From contig DKEY01000163.1 in assembly GCA_002469305.1 (NCBI GenBank), forward strand, positions 2,090-39,823: a stretch of 37,734 nt of DNA, read 5' to 3'. A model generated the notes under the pieces. That model saw nothing but the letters and a program-made list of their open reading frames with translations. It had not been told where the DNA came from and made no database searches. Of the stretch, positions 7,882-15,864 are shown piece after piece; the stretch's first letter is position 1; every line of letters starts with the position of its first letter. The DNA is from Sulfurospirillum sp. UBA6810 (GTDB lineage Bacteria > Campylobacterota > Campylobacteria > Campylobacterales > Sulfurospirillaceae). A program made the translations under genes and the position numbers.

Positions 7882-10404
7882 ATGGAAATTAAAGACTACC
7901 CACAACTTGAGATACAAGTTCCAGAGTACCTTAACATAGGTGTGAGCTGTACATCAAAGCACTTAGGAACACCAAAAGAAAATAATATAGCTATGATTAT
8001 CGAAGATACAAAACTTGGTACTTCGCAGATTAGCTACAAAGAGTTAGCAATTCAATCTGATAGATTTTCAAACTTTTTACGCTCTTTGGGTATAGAGGTG
8101 AGAGATAGAGTTCTTATCTGTTTGAAAAACTCTTTGGCATATCCTATCTCGTTTTTTGGAACGATGAAAGCAGGTATCGTAGCAGTTCCTACTTCAACAC
8201 TTTTGAGTGGCTCAGAAGTTAAGTATCTTGCGACGGATTCTCAGGCAAAAGCGATAGTATTAAGCGCTTCTATGTATGAGAACCTACTGCCTTATCTTGA
8301 AAACTTAGATAACTTAAATCACATCATCATCGCAGGACTCAAAGACGTGAGTGAACTTCAAAAACCAAAAACTATAAATATCTATGCACTCGATAAGATA
8401 CTAGAGAGTTTTGATGCTACACAAAATCACTACAATTCACGCTCAGGGGAACCTGCATATCTTGTATATACCTCAGGAACGACAGGCTTTCCAAAGGGAG
8501 TTTTGCACTCTCATCGCTCACTCGTAGGACGAGAGCCTGCAAGTGAGTTTTGGTTTGATTTTAAAGAAAATGACCGCATCATGCACTCTGGCAAATTTAA
8601 CTGGACCTATGTTTTAGGCTCAGCATTGATGGACCCACTTTATCGTGGACATACTGTCATCGCTCATGAGGGAGAAAATGATGCATCAAGTTGGGTGAAG
8701 CTTATAAAAAAACATAACTGTACTATCTTTATCGGAGTTCCTACCATATACAGGCAGATACTCCAAAAGACAGATTTTACGATAGAAGATTGTCCCTCTC
8801 TTCGCCACTGCATGAGCGCAGGAGAGCATCTTAGTTCTGAGATGGTTACGCTTTGGCAAGAGCGATTTGAGCAAAATATCTATGAAGCTATCGGTATGAG
8901 TGAGTTTTCTTACTATATCTCTCACTCAAAGTACAAACCTATCCGCCCTGGAAGTGCAGGATTTGTACAACCTGGACACAATGTAAAACTGCTCAACCCA
9001 GAAACACTCGAAGAAGTAGGCGTAGAAGAAGAGGGGATGATATGTATAGGTATCGATGACCCTGGTTTGTTTTTGGAGTATTGGAATCTTGAAGAAGATA
9101 CAGCCAAAGCAAGACACAATGGCTACTTTTTCACAGGGGATTATGCAAAACGTGATAGCGATGGCTACATCTGGTTTCTAGGAAGAAAAGATGACATCAT
9201 CAATACTTTTGGCTTTCGTGTAAGTCCTCATGAGATAGAGCGAGTTATAAAAACACATCCTAAAGTAGCTGATTGTGTTGCTTTGGGTATGGATTTGGAT
9301 GTTTATAAAACTATCGTAGCTATCGCAGTTATAGGCAAAGAAGAGTTAAGCAAAGAAGAGGAAGAGGAGATACTCGCATACGGACAAAACAATCTTGCAA
9401 AATACAAAGCTCCTAAGATGATATATGTTTTAAAAGAGTATCCAAAAACAAAAAATGGGAAAGTATTGCGCAAGGAGCTCGTAAAACAGCTTTTAAAAAA
9501 AAATGAAGAACCAGAGATAGTAGAAACAAAAGAGGTATATCGTGCAAGACGCTCCATGCTTTTTGTGCCGCCATACAATGAAAAGTTTATAGAAAAATCA
9601 AGGACGTTACTCGCGGATGCTATCATCTTTGATTTGGAGGGGATACTTGAAGAGCAAAGAGAAGTAGCACGTGTGATGATAGAAAAGCAGTTTATCCAAA
9701 GTAGCGATTTTGGCACAAGTGAGAGAATACTTCGGGTCAATAAACTGGGAAGCTTAGACCTTGAAGCAGATATAGAGCTTGCAAAAAGGCTTGATGTAGA
9801 TGCGATTCTTTTTCCTTGTATAGAGAGTGCTGGTGATGTGATGCGTGCTGATGAGATCATAGAGGCTATCAATCCAAAGTTGGAGCTGATGATAGGCATA
9901 GAGACACCACTAGGAGTTTTAAATATCCAAAGTATCTGTGCAGCGGGAACAAAACTTCGAGTAGTTATGATAGGCTCAAATACTCTAGCACAAAGGTTAC
10001 AGATAAATCTCAAGAAAAACTCAAAAGCTATCTTTAACTATATGGCGCAGATTGTTCTTGCAGCAAGGGCTTATGGAAAGATAGTTATAGATGGACCTCA
10101 TTTTGATGTGAGTGACGAGTTCTCTTGCGAAGCGAGTTCAAAAGATGCTTTTTATCTAGGATGTGATGGAAAAGCTGCTATCCATCCTATACAGCTTGAG
10201 TATGTAAATGATATATTTACACCAAAAAAGAGCGAAGTTGAAGATGCAAAAGAGATGATAAGTGAGTTTGAGAGAGCTCAAAAAAGTGGACGCGAAGTGA
10301 TACAGTATAAAGATGAGTTGATTGATAGAACTCGTATCGAGTGGGCGCAGAGGATTATAACGCTTTATGATAGATATAGAGAGATTGGCAAGAGCCTGTT
10401 TTAA
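7882..10404 (+). CDS. Fusion: AMP-forming acyl-CoA ligase + CitE-like lyase domain
   Basis: The ATG at 7882 has AAGGAG six bases upstream; an in-frame ATG at 7858 lies inside the previous gene and lacks a ribosome site. The product has 840 residues. Residues 1 to about 540 are an AMP-forming acyl-CoA synthetase: P-loop YTSGTTGFPKG (196-206), YEAIGMSE (334-341), the hinge block around GDY...GRKDD (419-438) and the C-terminal catalytic lysine K527 in KTKNGKV. Residues 555-840 are a CitE-like barrel beginning RRSMLFVPPYNEKF, with R618, E674 in IGIETPLG and GKAAIHPIQLEYVNDIF near the end. In this barrel the usual DLED is DLEG (584-587), and the metal-binding Asp of the GxxDL block appears to be T701 (IGSNTLAQ). 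The fusion suggests that an acid is activated and its CoA ester passed to the lyase; substrate unknown, perhaps mesaconate, citramalate or methylmalate. Confidence 0.85.
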   Translation: MEIKDYPQLEIQVPEYLNIGVSCTSKHLGTPKENNIAMIIEDTKLGTSQISYKELAIQSDRFSNFLRSLGIEVRDRVLICLKNSLAYPISFFGTMKAGIVAVPTSTLLSGSEVKYLATDSQAKAIVLSASMYENLLPYLENLDNLNHIIIAGLKDVSELQKPKTINIYALDKILESFDATQNHYNSRSGEPAYLVYTSGTTGFPKGVLHSHRSLVGREPASEFWFDFKENDRIMHSGKFNWTYVLGSALMDPLYRGHTVIAHEGENDASSWVKLIKKHNCTIFIGVPTIYRQILQKTDFTIEDCPSLRHCMSAGEHLSSEMVTLWQERFEQNIYEAIGMSEFSYYISHSKYKPIRPGSAGFVQPGHNVKLLNPETLEEVGVEEEGMICIGIDDPGLFLEYWNLEEDTAKARHNGYFFTGDYAKRDSDGYIWFLGRKDDIINTFGFRVSPHEIERVIKTHPKVADCVALGMDLDVYKTIVAIAVIGKEELSKEEEEEILAYGQNNLAKYKAPKMIYVLKEYPKTKNGKVLRKELVKQLLKKNEEPEIVETKEVYRARRSMLFVPPYNEKFIEKSRTLLADAIIFDLEGILEEQREVARVMIEKQFIQSSDFGTSERILRVNKLGSLDLEADIELAKRLDVDAILFPCIESAGDVMRADEIIEAINPKLELMIGIETPLGVLNIQSICAAGTKLRVVMIGSNTLAQRLQINLKKNSKAIFNYMAQIVLAARAYGKIVIDGPHFDVSDEFSCEASSKDAFYLGCDGKAAIHPIQLEYVNDIFTPKKSEVEDAKEMISEFERAQKSGREVIQYKDELIDRTRIEWAQRIITLYDRYREIGKSLF

Positions 10405-10414
10405 GGAGATGCAA

Positions 10415-11479
10415 GTGAAAAATATAAATCCAAAAATAAATATGGGAAATTATTTTGAAGACTTTGAGTTATATCAAAGTATCATCCATCCACTTCCTCG
10501 CACTATAAGTGAGGGAGATGTCTCTTTGTATATAGCACTCACTGGAAGTAGGTTTACACTGCACTCCTCAGAGGTATTGGCAAAAAAGATGGGTTATGAA
10601 AAAAGACCACTTGATGATATGTTGCTTTTTCATATGACTTTTGGAAAGTCGGTACAAGATATCTCACTCAATGCCATCGCAAATCTAGGATATGCTGAGG
10701 TAAGTTTCAAAAACCCTGCATATGTTGGTGATACTGTTTCTATGGAGTCAACCGTCATAGGGCTCAAAGAAAACTCCAATGGCAAAAGTGGAGTCGTATA
10801 TGTGCACTCTATCGGATATAACCAAAATGGTTTAGAAGTGCTAAATCTGAAGCGTTGGGTTATGGTACATAAGCGTGAGTATGATATAAAAAGTGGGATA
10901 AATGAAGTACCAGAGCTTAAAAGCACAACAGACATAATTCAAGAGATAACTATACCAAAGCAAAAGTACTTAGATGTCAGTGTAACAGGGGGTAAGTATC
11001 TCTTTGAAGATTATGATGTAGGAGAGAGGCTCAATCATCCTGAGGGCATTACGATAGATGACAGCGACCATACTTTGGCTACAAAGCTTTATCAAAATAA
11101 TGCAAAGGTGCATTTCGATGATTTTATGATGAAAAGTACCCCAATGGGAAAGAGGCTTATGTATGGAGGACATGTTATCTCTATGGCTAGAAGTATCTCT
11201 TTTAACGGGCTACAAAATGCGATGTGGATATATGCGATAAACTCAGGAACTCATGCAAATCCTACCTTTGGAGGCGATACGATCTATGCATATAGTGAGA
11301 TTTTAGAGAAGATAGAGTTAAAAAGAGAAGATATAGGACTTCTTCGTCTAAGAACAGTAGCTTTGAAAAACATGAAGCCAGAAAATGTAAAAAGTGCAAA
11401 AGGTGAAGATGGAAAATATCTTCCAAATGTTGTACTTGATTTGGACTATACAGTAGTGATACCAAGAAAACAAAATTAA
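10415..11479 (+). CDS. mch: Mesaconyl-CoA hydratase (beta-methylmalyl-CoA dehydratase)
   Basis: A double hot-dog (MaoC-like) protein of 354 residues. GTG at 10415 is chosen as start because AAGGAG lies six bases before it; the in-frame ATG at 10409 directly abuts that box, and longer starts reach into the upstream gene. Blocks NYFEDFELYQSIIHPLPRTI, GDVSLYIALTGSRF, FGKSVQDISLNAIANLGYA and MYGGHVISMARSISFNGL match the Mch proteins known from the ethylmalonyl-CoA and 3-hydroxypropionate pathways. Those enzymes interconvert mesaconyl-C1-CoA and beta-methylmalyl-CoA. The flanking CitE-like lyases could split beta-methylmalyl-CoA into glyoxylate and propionyl-CoA. It begins 10 bases after the ligase-lyase stop and is clearly in the same operon. 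Confidence 0.85.
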   Translation: MKNINPKINMGNYFEDFELYQSIIHPLPRTISEGDVSLYIALTGSRFTLHSSEVLAKKMGYEKRPLDDMLLFHMTFGKSVQDISLNAIANLGYAEVSFKNPAYVGDTVSMESTVIGLKENSNGKSGVVYVHSIGYNQNGLEVLNLKRWVMVHKREYDIKSGINEVPELKSTTDIIQEITIPKQKYLDVSVTGGKYLFEDYDVGERLNHPEGITIDDSDHTLATKLYQNNAKVHFDDFMMKSTPMGKRLMYGGHVISMARSISFNGLQNAMWIYAINSGTHANPTFGGDTIYAYSEILEKIELKREDIGLLRLRTVALKNMKPENVKSAKGEDGKYLPNVVLDLDYTVVIPRKQN

Positions 11480-11500
11480 TAAAAAATGTAAAAGGAAAAG

Positions 11501-12487
11501 ATGATGACACACCCAAGCGTAGAACTTTATGAATCAGGCAAAAGCCTTCCGATAATCCCAAGTTGTGAGCACTTTGCAGGGAGTGAAAAACTGATAGGTA
11601 AAGCTTTTGAGATGCAAAGAAAATTAGGGCCTATCTTTGATATCACATGTGATTGTGAAGATGGTGCACAAGTAGGCAAAGAGGTAGAACACGCAAAGAT
11701 GGTTGTTCGTATGGTGAACTCGCAGGAGAACGCTTATGGTATGGCAGGTGTTCGTATCCATGATTACTCAAATGCAAATTGGAAGAGCGATGTGGATATC
11801 TTGGTGCCAAATGCTGGTGAAAAACTAGCGTATATCACTTTGCCAAAGGCTTCATGTTATGAAGATGCAAAAGAGCAGATAGAGTATATCCAGCTTACAT
11901 GTAAGAGTACTGGTATAAATAGAGAAATCCCTATCCACATCCTTATAGAGACTCATGGAGCTTTGTGTGATGTAGAACAACTCGCAACTCTTCCTTGGTT
12001 ACAAGTGCTTGATTTTGGTTTGATGGATTTTGTCTCTGGCTATCAAGGAGCGATTCCCGCTTCAAATATGAGAAGCCCAGGACAGTTTGAGCATAAGCTT
12101 ATCTCAAGAGCAAAAGCAAATGTAACGCAAGCTGCCCTTTCAAATCATGTTATCCCATGTCACAACGTAACGCTAGATTTGAAAAATGCATATCAAACAT
12201 ACTCTGATGCATATCGTGCGAGAAATGAGTATGGTTTTATGCGTATGTGGAGTATCTATCCAACACAAATCCCAGCTATCGTAGATGCTATGAAGCCTGA
12301 TTTTAATGAACTTGAAGATGCGCAAGGAATTCTCATCGCTGCACAAGATGCCTCTTGGGGACCTATACAGTATGCTGGAGAGCTTCATGACAGGGCGACT
12401 TACAGATACTTTTGGGAGCTAGTACAGCGTGCTCACTTCTCAGGAGTTAAGCTACAAGATGAAGTAAATAAGAGATTTTTCTCATAA
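11501..12487 (+). CDS. HpcH/HpaI (CitE-like) aldolase/lyase, third of three
   Basis: A 328-residue CoA-ester lyase-type barrel. Expected catalytic positions are intact: CEDG at 52-55, R85 in GVRIHDY, E150 in HILIETHG and D176 in LDFGLMDFVSG. It resembles a CitE subgroup found beside mesaconyl-CoA hydratase or class I fumarase genes in beta-proteobacteria (recalled knowledge, not searched here). Likely reactions are cleavage or condensation of malyl-, beta-methylmalyl- or citramalyl-CoA. It starts 21 bases after the hydratase stop with AAAAGGAAAAG before tandem ATGs (11501 and 11504). It is the last gene of the operon; a terminator follows within nine bases. An exact copy of TTACATGTAA lies inside it, encoding Leu-Thr-Cys-Lys. 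Confidence 0.78.
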   Translation: MMTHPSVELYESGKSLPIIPSCEHFAGSEKLIGKAFEMQRKLGPIFDITCDCEDGAQVGKEVEHAKMVVRMVNSQENAYGMAGVRIHDYSNANWKSDVDILVPNAGEKLAYITLPKASCYEDAKEQIEYIQLTCKSTGINREIPIHILIETHGALCDVEQLATLPWLQVLDFGLMDFVSGYQGAIPASNMRSPGQFEHKLISRAKANVTQAALSNHVIPCHNVTLDLKNAYQTYSDAYRARNEYGFMRMWSIYPTQIPAIVDAMKPDFNELEDAQGILIAAQDASWGPIQYAGELHDRATYRYFWELVQRAHFSGVKLQDEVNKRFFS

Positions 12488-12495
12488 ATCATTTT

Positions 12496-12535
12496 CTTAC
12501 ATGTAAGGAATTTTCTTTACATGTAAGATTTTTTT
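12496..12535 (+). terminator. Rho-independent terminator built from two TTACATGTAA copies
   Basis: Arms 12496-12506 and 12517-12527 form an 11-bp stem, CTTACATGTAA with TTACATGTAAG, around a 10-base loop, followed by a T run at 12529-12535. It ends the lyase operon. It has no T run in the minus direction, so the convergent FapA-type gene does not obviously use it. Confidence 0.85.
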
Positions 12536-12551
12536 AGCATTTGGGACTCAG

Positions 12552-14405
12552 TTAGTATGTATTTATAATTTTCAAGGCTCCATCATGATCTTCTCTGAGT
12601 TTAAATATAGGTTTATTCATCCTTTTATCTGTTTTCAGAACGATCTCTCTCTCAGGGTTGCTTAATCTATATGTAATGCTATTAAATCCTTCGATTGGCT
12701 TATTCACTACGATTTTGGCATCAAAGATATCTAAATTATTCTCATGTTGGCTATTTTTGGCTTTTTCAACTTGAGTCTTTTTATACTGAAAATCTTCTTT
12801 AAGTTTTTTGTAACGAACCATCATGATTTTGCATATTTTAAAATTTTTCATAACGCTTTCAGGTATATCTATGCCTTCATTTTTATTTTTAATGATAAGG
12901 GCTTGTATCTTTTTACAAGGATTTAAATTCTTTTTAACTTTTTCAGTAGTATCTTTCAGAGCTTTGACTAGAAGCTTCAACTCATTTTCTAGCTTTTGCA
13001 CATAACTGATATCAGGTTTTTTAGCATCATCAAATACACTTGTAATGGAAGTATCAATAATAAATTTATTTTCTCCACCTGTTATCATATCTACTTGGAT
13101 ATATTTTGAAGCTTCCATTGTCACATTTGAACCAAGTGAGCCTATCTCGATAATTTTTGCTCTAATTTTGCCTCGTACAGCATGTGCTATGATTGCTCTA
13201 TCGGCGATAACTTCACCACCTTCAAGCGTGTGTACTTTCACTTCACGACCTATAACTTTACCTCTATGTTGCTTTATGTCGGCATTAACACATTGTATGA
13301 AAGATTTATCATGAGTTTGACCAAGTATGGATACATCTCGTGTTTCTATTTTAGTGTTAGGTCCCACATTCCCATTTACTGAGAGTTTTCTGACTTTTAC
13401 ATGCATACCCTCTGCAATAGCATCTTCTAAAGGGTCATTTCTAGTCACGTTGATAGATATATCCGCATCTAAATTGGAGTTGATTGTTCCAGTAGTTTTA
13501 AAGGATATCTCATCTATGGTTAAGTTGTTTATTACATCATATTTATCTTTATCTTTAGTAAGAAAGCCACTTTTAGTTGATATATATTTTATGTTTTCAA
13601 AACTATCTTGAATCTCAATACTATCATCAACTGTAAAGGTCGGAGTTTCATCTAGGCTTATGGTCTTTGCTTCGATAATCTCACCTTTGCATGTTCTTCC
13701 ATGTTTTCCTTGTTGTGGTTTGATGAATTCAAATAGCTGTTCATCTTTTGCACAGTTTATATAGATTCCTCTGTTAGAGTGATCAACCCTTCCTTCGCTA
13801 TCTTCAGTACGAACATCATTTTTTTCTTCGATATTCATGATGAGTTTAGATTCTATACCTTCGGTTGCATCAAGCCCCTTTGCAATTAGGATTTTTTTAT
13901 CTTCTTTAAATACAAATAATTTAATCTGTTTTATTACATCTACAAGGGCTTTAATCGTTGTTTGATAATCTGTGTCAAAGAGATAAAGCATAATATTTGA
14001 TTTTAATTTCTGCTCAACAATGTACTCTAAAAAATCATCATAAAGTCCATCATAGTACTTGAGCCTTGAGCCTTGTTTAACAACAAGGTATGCAAGCGTG
14101 TCATTTTCTTTAAACTCTATCTGAGAGTGCATATCCTTAAAAGCATAAGCACTACGTACGGATTTTATCTGTACGTCGTATTCTTGTTCAAATAAAATAG
14201 TGTTGTCTCGTAAAAACGTCTCTTCTTTGTATCTGTTAAGCGTGTCACCTGTTGTTTCTGCAAGGGTCATTTCAGAATTTTTAACGAAAGTAGTCACAGT
14301 ATTGATTATGACGCGAAGCTTAGAAACAGATGTAGTATTGTCTGCTGCAATACGTTTTAATTCGTCTGCAACATCACTCGTGATGACTTTTACAGGTTTT
14401 ATCAT
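12552..14405 (-). CDS. FapA (DUF342) family protein
   Basis: A 617-residue protein of the FapA/DUF342 family (flagellar assembly protein A, polymerisation region). The central part contains the family block KPQQGKHGRTCKGEIIEA near residue 230. A long run of short beta strands with glycine turns follows (GNVGPNTKIE, GGEVIADRAI, GSLGSNVTME), the pattern of a right-handed beta-helix. Around residues 470-520 lies a charged coiled coil (LENELKLLVKALKD), also typical. The N-terminal 200 residues are variable in this family. Its role is poorly defined; links to flagella or motility regulation are known for some members. No flagellar genes flank it here. It stands alone between the lyase operon terminator and the small gene at 14515. 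Confidence 0.72.
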   Translation of the reverse strand: MIKPVKVITSDVADELKRIAADNTTSVSKLRVIINTVTTFVKNSEMTLAETTGDTLNRYKEETFLRDNTILFEQEYDVQIKSVRSAYAFKDMHSQIEFKENDTLAYLVVKQGSRLKYYDGLYDDFLEYIVEQKLKSNIMLYLFDTDYQTTIKALVDVIKQIKLFVFKEDKKILIAKGLDATEGIESKLIMNIEEKNDVRTEDSEGRVDHSNRGIYINCAKDEQLFEFIKPQQGKHGRTCKGEIIEAKTISLDETPTFTVDDSIEIQDSFENIKYISTKSGFLTKDKDKYDVINNLTIDEISFKTTGTINSNLDADISINVTRNDPLEDAIAEGMHVKVRKLSVNGNVGPNTKIETRDVSILGQTHDKSFIQCVNADIKQHRGKVIGREVKVHTLEGGEVIADRAIIAHAVRGKIRAKIIEIGSLGSNVTMEASKYIQVDMITGGENKFIIDTSITSVFDDAKKPDISYVQKLENELKLLVKALKDTTEKVKKNLNPCKKIQALIIKNKNEGIDIPESVMKNFKICKIMMVRYKKLKEDFQYKKTQVEKAKNSQHENNLDIFDAKIVVNKPIEGFNSITYRLSNPEREIVLKTDKRMNKPIFKLREDHDGALKIINTY

Positions 14406-14514
14406 GATTATGCACCTCTTAAGTTAGCAACATATAAACATAATATTTAATTATATATTAAACTCAAATTAATTTCACTAAACCATGGTTGCTTTTCTAT
14501 TGTGTATTATAACC

Positions 14515-14739
14515 TTATCCCCAAAAGCAGCCATCTTTGTTCCAAAGGATATCAGGACCTTTGATTTTATTGAATTCCCTTATGACAAGTCTGTCGATAG
14601 TGAGTGTTCCATGTGTAGTTTCGAAAACAAACTCATCACCAAATTTTTTTTTAATTATATCTACTAATCCCACTTGAGATAAGACACCATTCTTTTTCAC
14701 TTCACTTAGCATAAACTGCGCAACATCTTTTGTTGTCAT
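14515..14739 (-). CDS. Small conserved-type protein, DUF6953-like
   Basis: A 74-residue protein beginning MTTKDVAQFMLSEV and containing KKFGDEFVFETTHGTLTIDR followed by FNKIKGPDILWNKDG. This layout (helical N-terminus, then the FGDEFVY...IDR..L.EF block and a terminal tryptophan) matches the DUF6953 family as I recall it. No function is known. AAGGAAAAT before the ATG is a usable ribosome site. It is 109 bases upstream of the FapA-type gene on the same strand. Confidence 0.6.
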   Translation of the reverse strand: MTTKDVAQFMLSEVKKNGVLSQVGLVDIIKKKFGDEFVFETTHGTLTIDRLVIREFNKIKGPDILWNKDGCFWG

Positions 14740-14840
14740 CGTATTTTCCTTTTTTAATCACATGAAATAAGTCTTACATGATACATCAAATATTATTAAG
14801 AGCAGGCTTTTATGTGTAAGGTTAGTACATCTCTTTTATG

Positions 14841-15224
14841 CTAAATATAATTTGATATTTCAATTAAGTTTCCATCAGGGTCTCTAAAATAGACAGAGAT
14901 GATTTTGCCATGAGTTCCTGTACGATTTGCTGGACCTTCGATAATCTCTATACCCATGTTTTTTAAGTGTTCTATGGCTTGTGTGAGGGGAGTGTCTATG
15001 ATAAAACATAAATCACCACAACCTACTAAAGTGTGTTTAGCTTTTGGTTCAAACTCATTACCCAGTTGATGCAAATTTATTTTTTGCTTACCTATGAGGA
15101 GAGCTTTTCGATTGTTTGCAAATGTCTCACATTTGATATTGAGAACTTTTTCATAAAACAATATAGTATTTCCGATATTTGTAACTGTTAAAACAATATG
15201 GTCGATATTTTTTACTTGTATCAA
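14841..15224 (-). CDS. VOC family (glyoxalase/dioxygenase fold) protein
   Basis: A 127-residue protein with the paired beta-alpha-beta-beta-beta units of the vicinal oxygen chelate fold. It starts IDHIVLTVTNIGNTILFYEK, with the metal-ligand His in the first strand. It ends YFRDPDGNLIEISNY, with the metal-ligand Glu in the last strand; a middle histidine occurs in INLHQLG. This is the usual single-module size of glyoxalase I-like or fosfomycin-resistance-like members, and the reaction cannot be assigned. It lies 18 bases downstream of the flavin reductase gene and is probably co-transcribed with it. Confidence 0.82.
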   Translation of the reverse strand: MIQVKNIDHIVLTVTNIGNTILFYEKVLNIKCETFANNRKALLIGKQKINLHQLGNEFEPKAKHTLVGCGDLCFIIDTPLTQAIEHLKNMGIEIIEGPANRTGTHGKIISVYFRDPDGNLIEISNYI

Positions 15225-15242
15225 TGTAATCCTTTAAACTTT

Positions 15243-15806
15243 TTATATCTTTACCATGGCAGCAAAACTTGTACCGATTCTACCTACATTGTCCATCTTT
15301 ACATGTAGCTTTTCGTTGATGCACTCATCTTTGATAAACTGCTGTTTTATCTCTAAGATAACAGGCGTAGTATCCCCACCCAAATCTATCGTAGAGTGAA
15401 ATTCACAAAAAAGAGCACTTTGGCTTGAAGTTATCATAGGAGGAAAATCTTCTAATATTTTTGTTACTTCTATACTATACTCTTTTACTTCACTTACATC
15501 TTTAGGCAAAGAGGTTGCGCAGAGTTTTAACTCTTCAAGGTTGTCTTTATTGGCAAAGCAGATAGTTGCTTTTTTTGTTTTTAAGATGTTTGCCAGAGAG
15601 TCTTTTGGACTTTCATCCTCTTTTTTTCCGATAGAGACTATCAGGGTTGCTGGATTGCTTGAGAGTGGGATAAAGTAGGAAAATGGAGCTGCATTTATAA
15701 CCCCTGCATCTTCAGTTACTATCCATGCAATAGGTCTAGGTACTATGGTGTTAGACATTATCTTATATCTATCTAAATCATTAAGATTTTTGTAATTTAA
15801 AGTCAT
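15243..15806 (-). CDS. Flavin reductase-like FMN-binding split-barrel protein
   Basis: A 187-residue protein of the flavin reductase-like domain family. The N-terminus YKIMSNTIVPRPIAWIVTED is the characteristic block that contacts FMN, followed by NAAPFSYFIPLSSNPATLIV. Known members reduce flavin with NAD(P)H or bind FMN in small oxidoreductases. Residues GRIGTSFAAM at the C-terminus also fit. It is the first gene of a two-gene minus-strand unit with the VOC protein and is divergent from the fumarase gene, with only 58 bases between the start codons. It contains a near copy of the window's palindrome (TTACATGTAG, 15299), encoding Leu-His-Val. Confidence 0.8.
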   Translation of the reverse strand: MTLNYKNLNDLDRYKIMSNTIVPRPIAWIVTEDAGVINAAPFSYFIPLSSNPATLIVSIGKKEDESPKDSLANILKTKKATICFANKDNLEELKLCATSLPKDVSEVKEYSIEVTKILEDFPPMITSSQSALFCEFHSTIDLGGDTTPVILEIKQQFIKDECINEKLHVKMDNVGRIGTSFAAMVKI

Positions 15807-15832
15807 AAAAATATCCTTAATTGTTTGCTACA

Positions 15833-15838
15833 ATTATA
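15833..15838 (-). promoter_or_regulatory. Predicted -10 box for the flavin reductase/VOC unit
   Basis: TATAAT on the minus strand within GTTATAATTGTAGC, 27 bases before the flavin reductase start. No clear -35 is seen. The same 58-base gap must also hold the fumarase promoter; a TACAAT on the plus strand at about 15829 is the only candidate. Confidence 0.4.
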
Positions 15839-15864
15839 ACAAATTTACTCAAGAAGGGATAAAG

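Noticed and set aside
9303..10013. Open frame of 236 codons antisense to the ligase-lyase fusion
   Set aside because: Ser/Phe/Ile-rich product typical of the complement of a Glu/Lys/Asp-rich gene; no ribosome site and no recognisable domain.
6741..12487. Citrate lyase (citDEF) operon
   Set aside because: Three CitE-like domains are present, but there is no acyl carrier (CitD) or CitF subunit, and the mesaconyl-CoA hydratase points to malyl/citramalyl-type esters instead.
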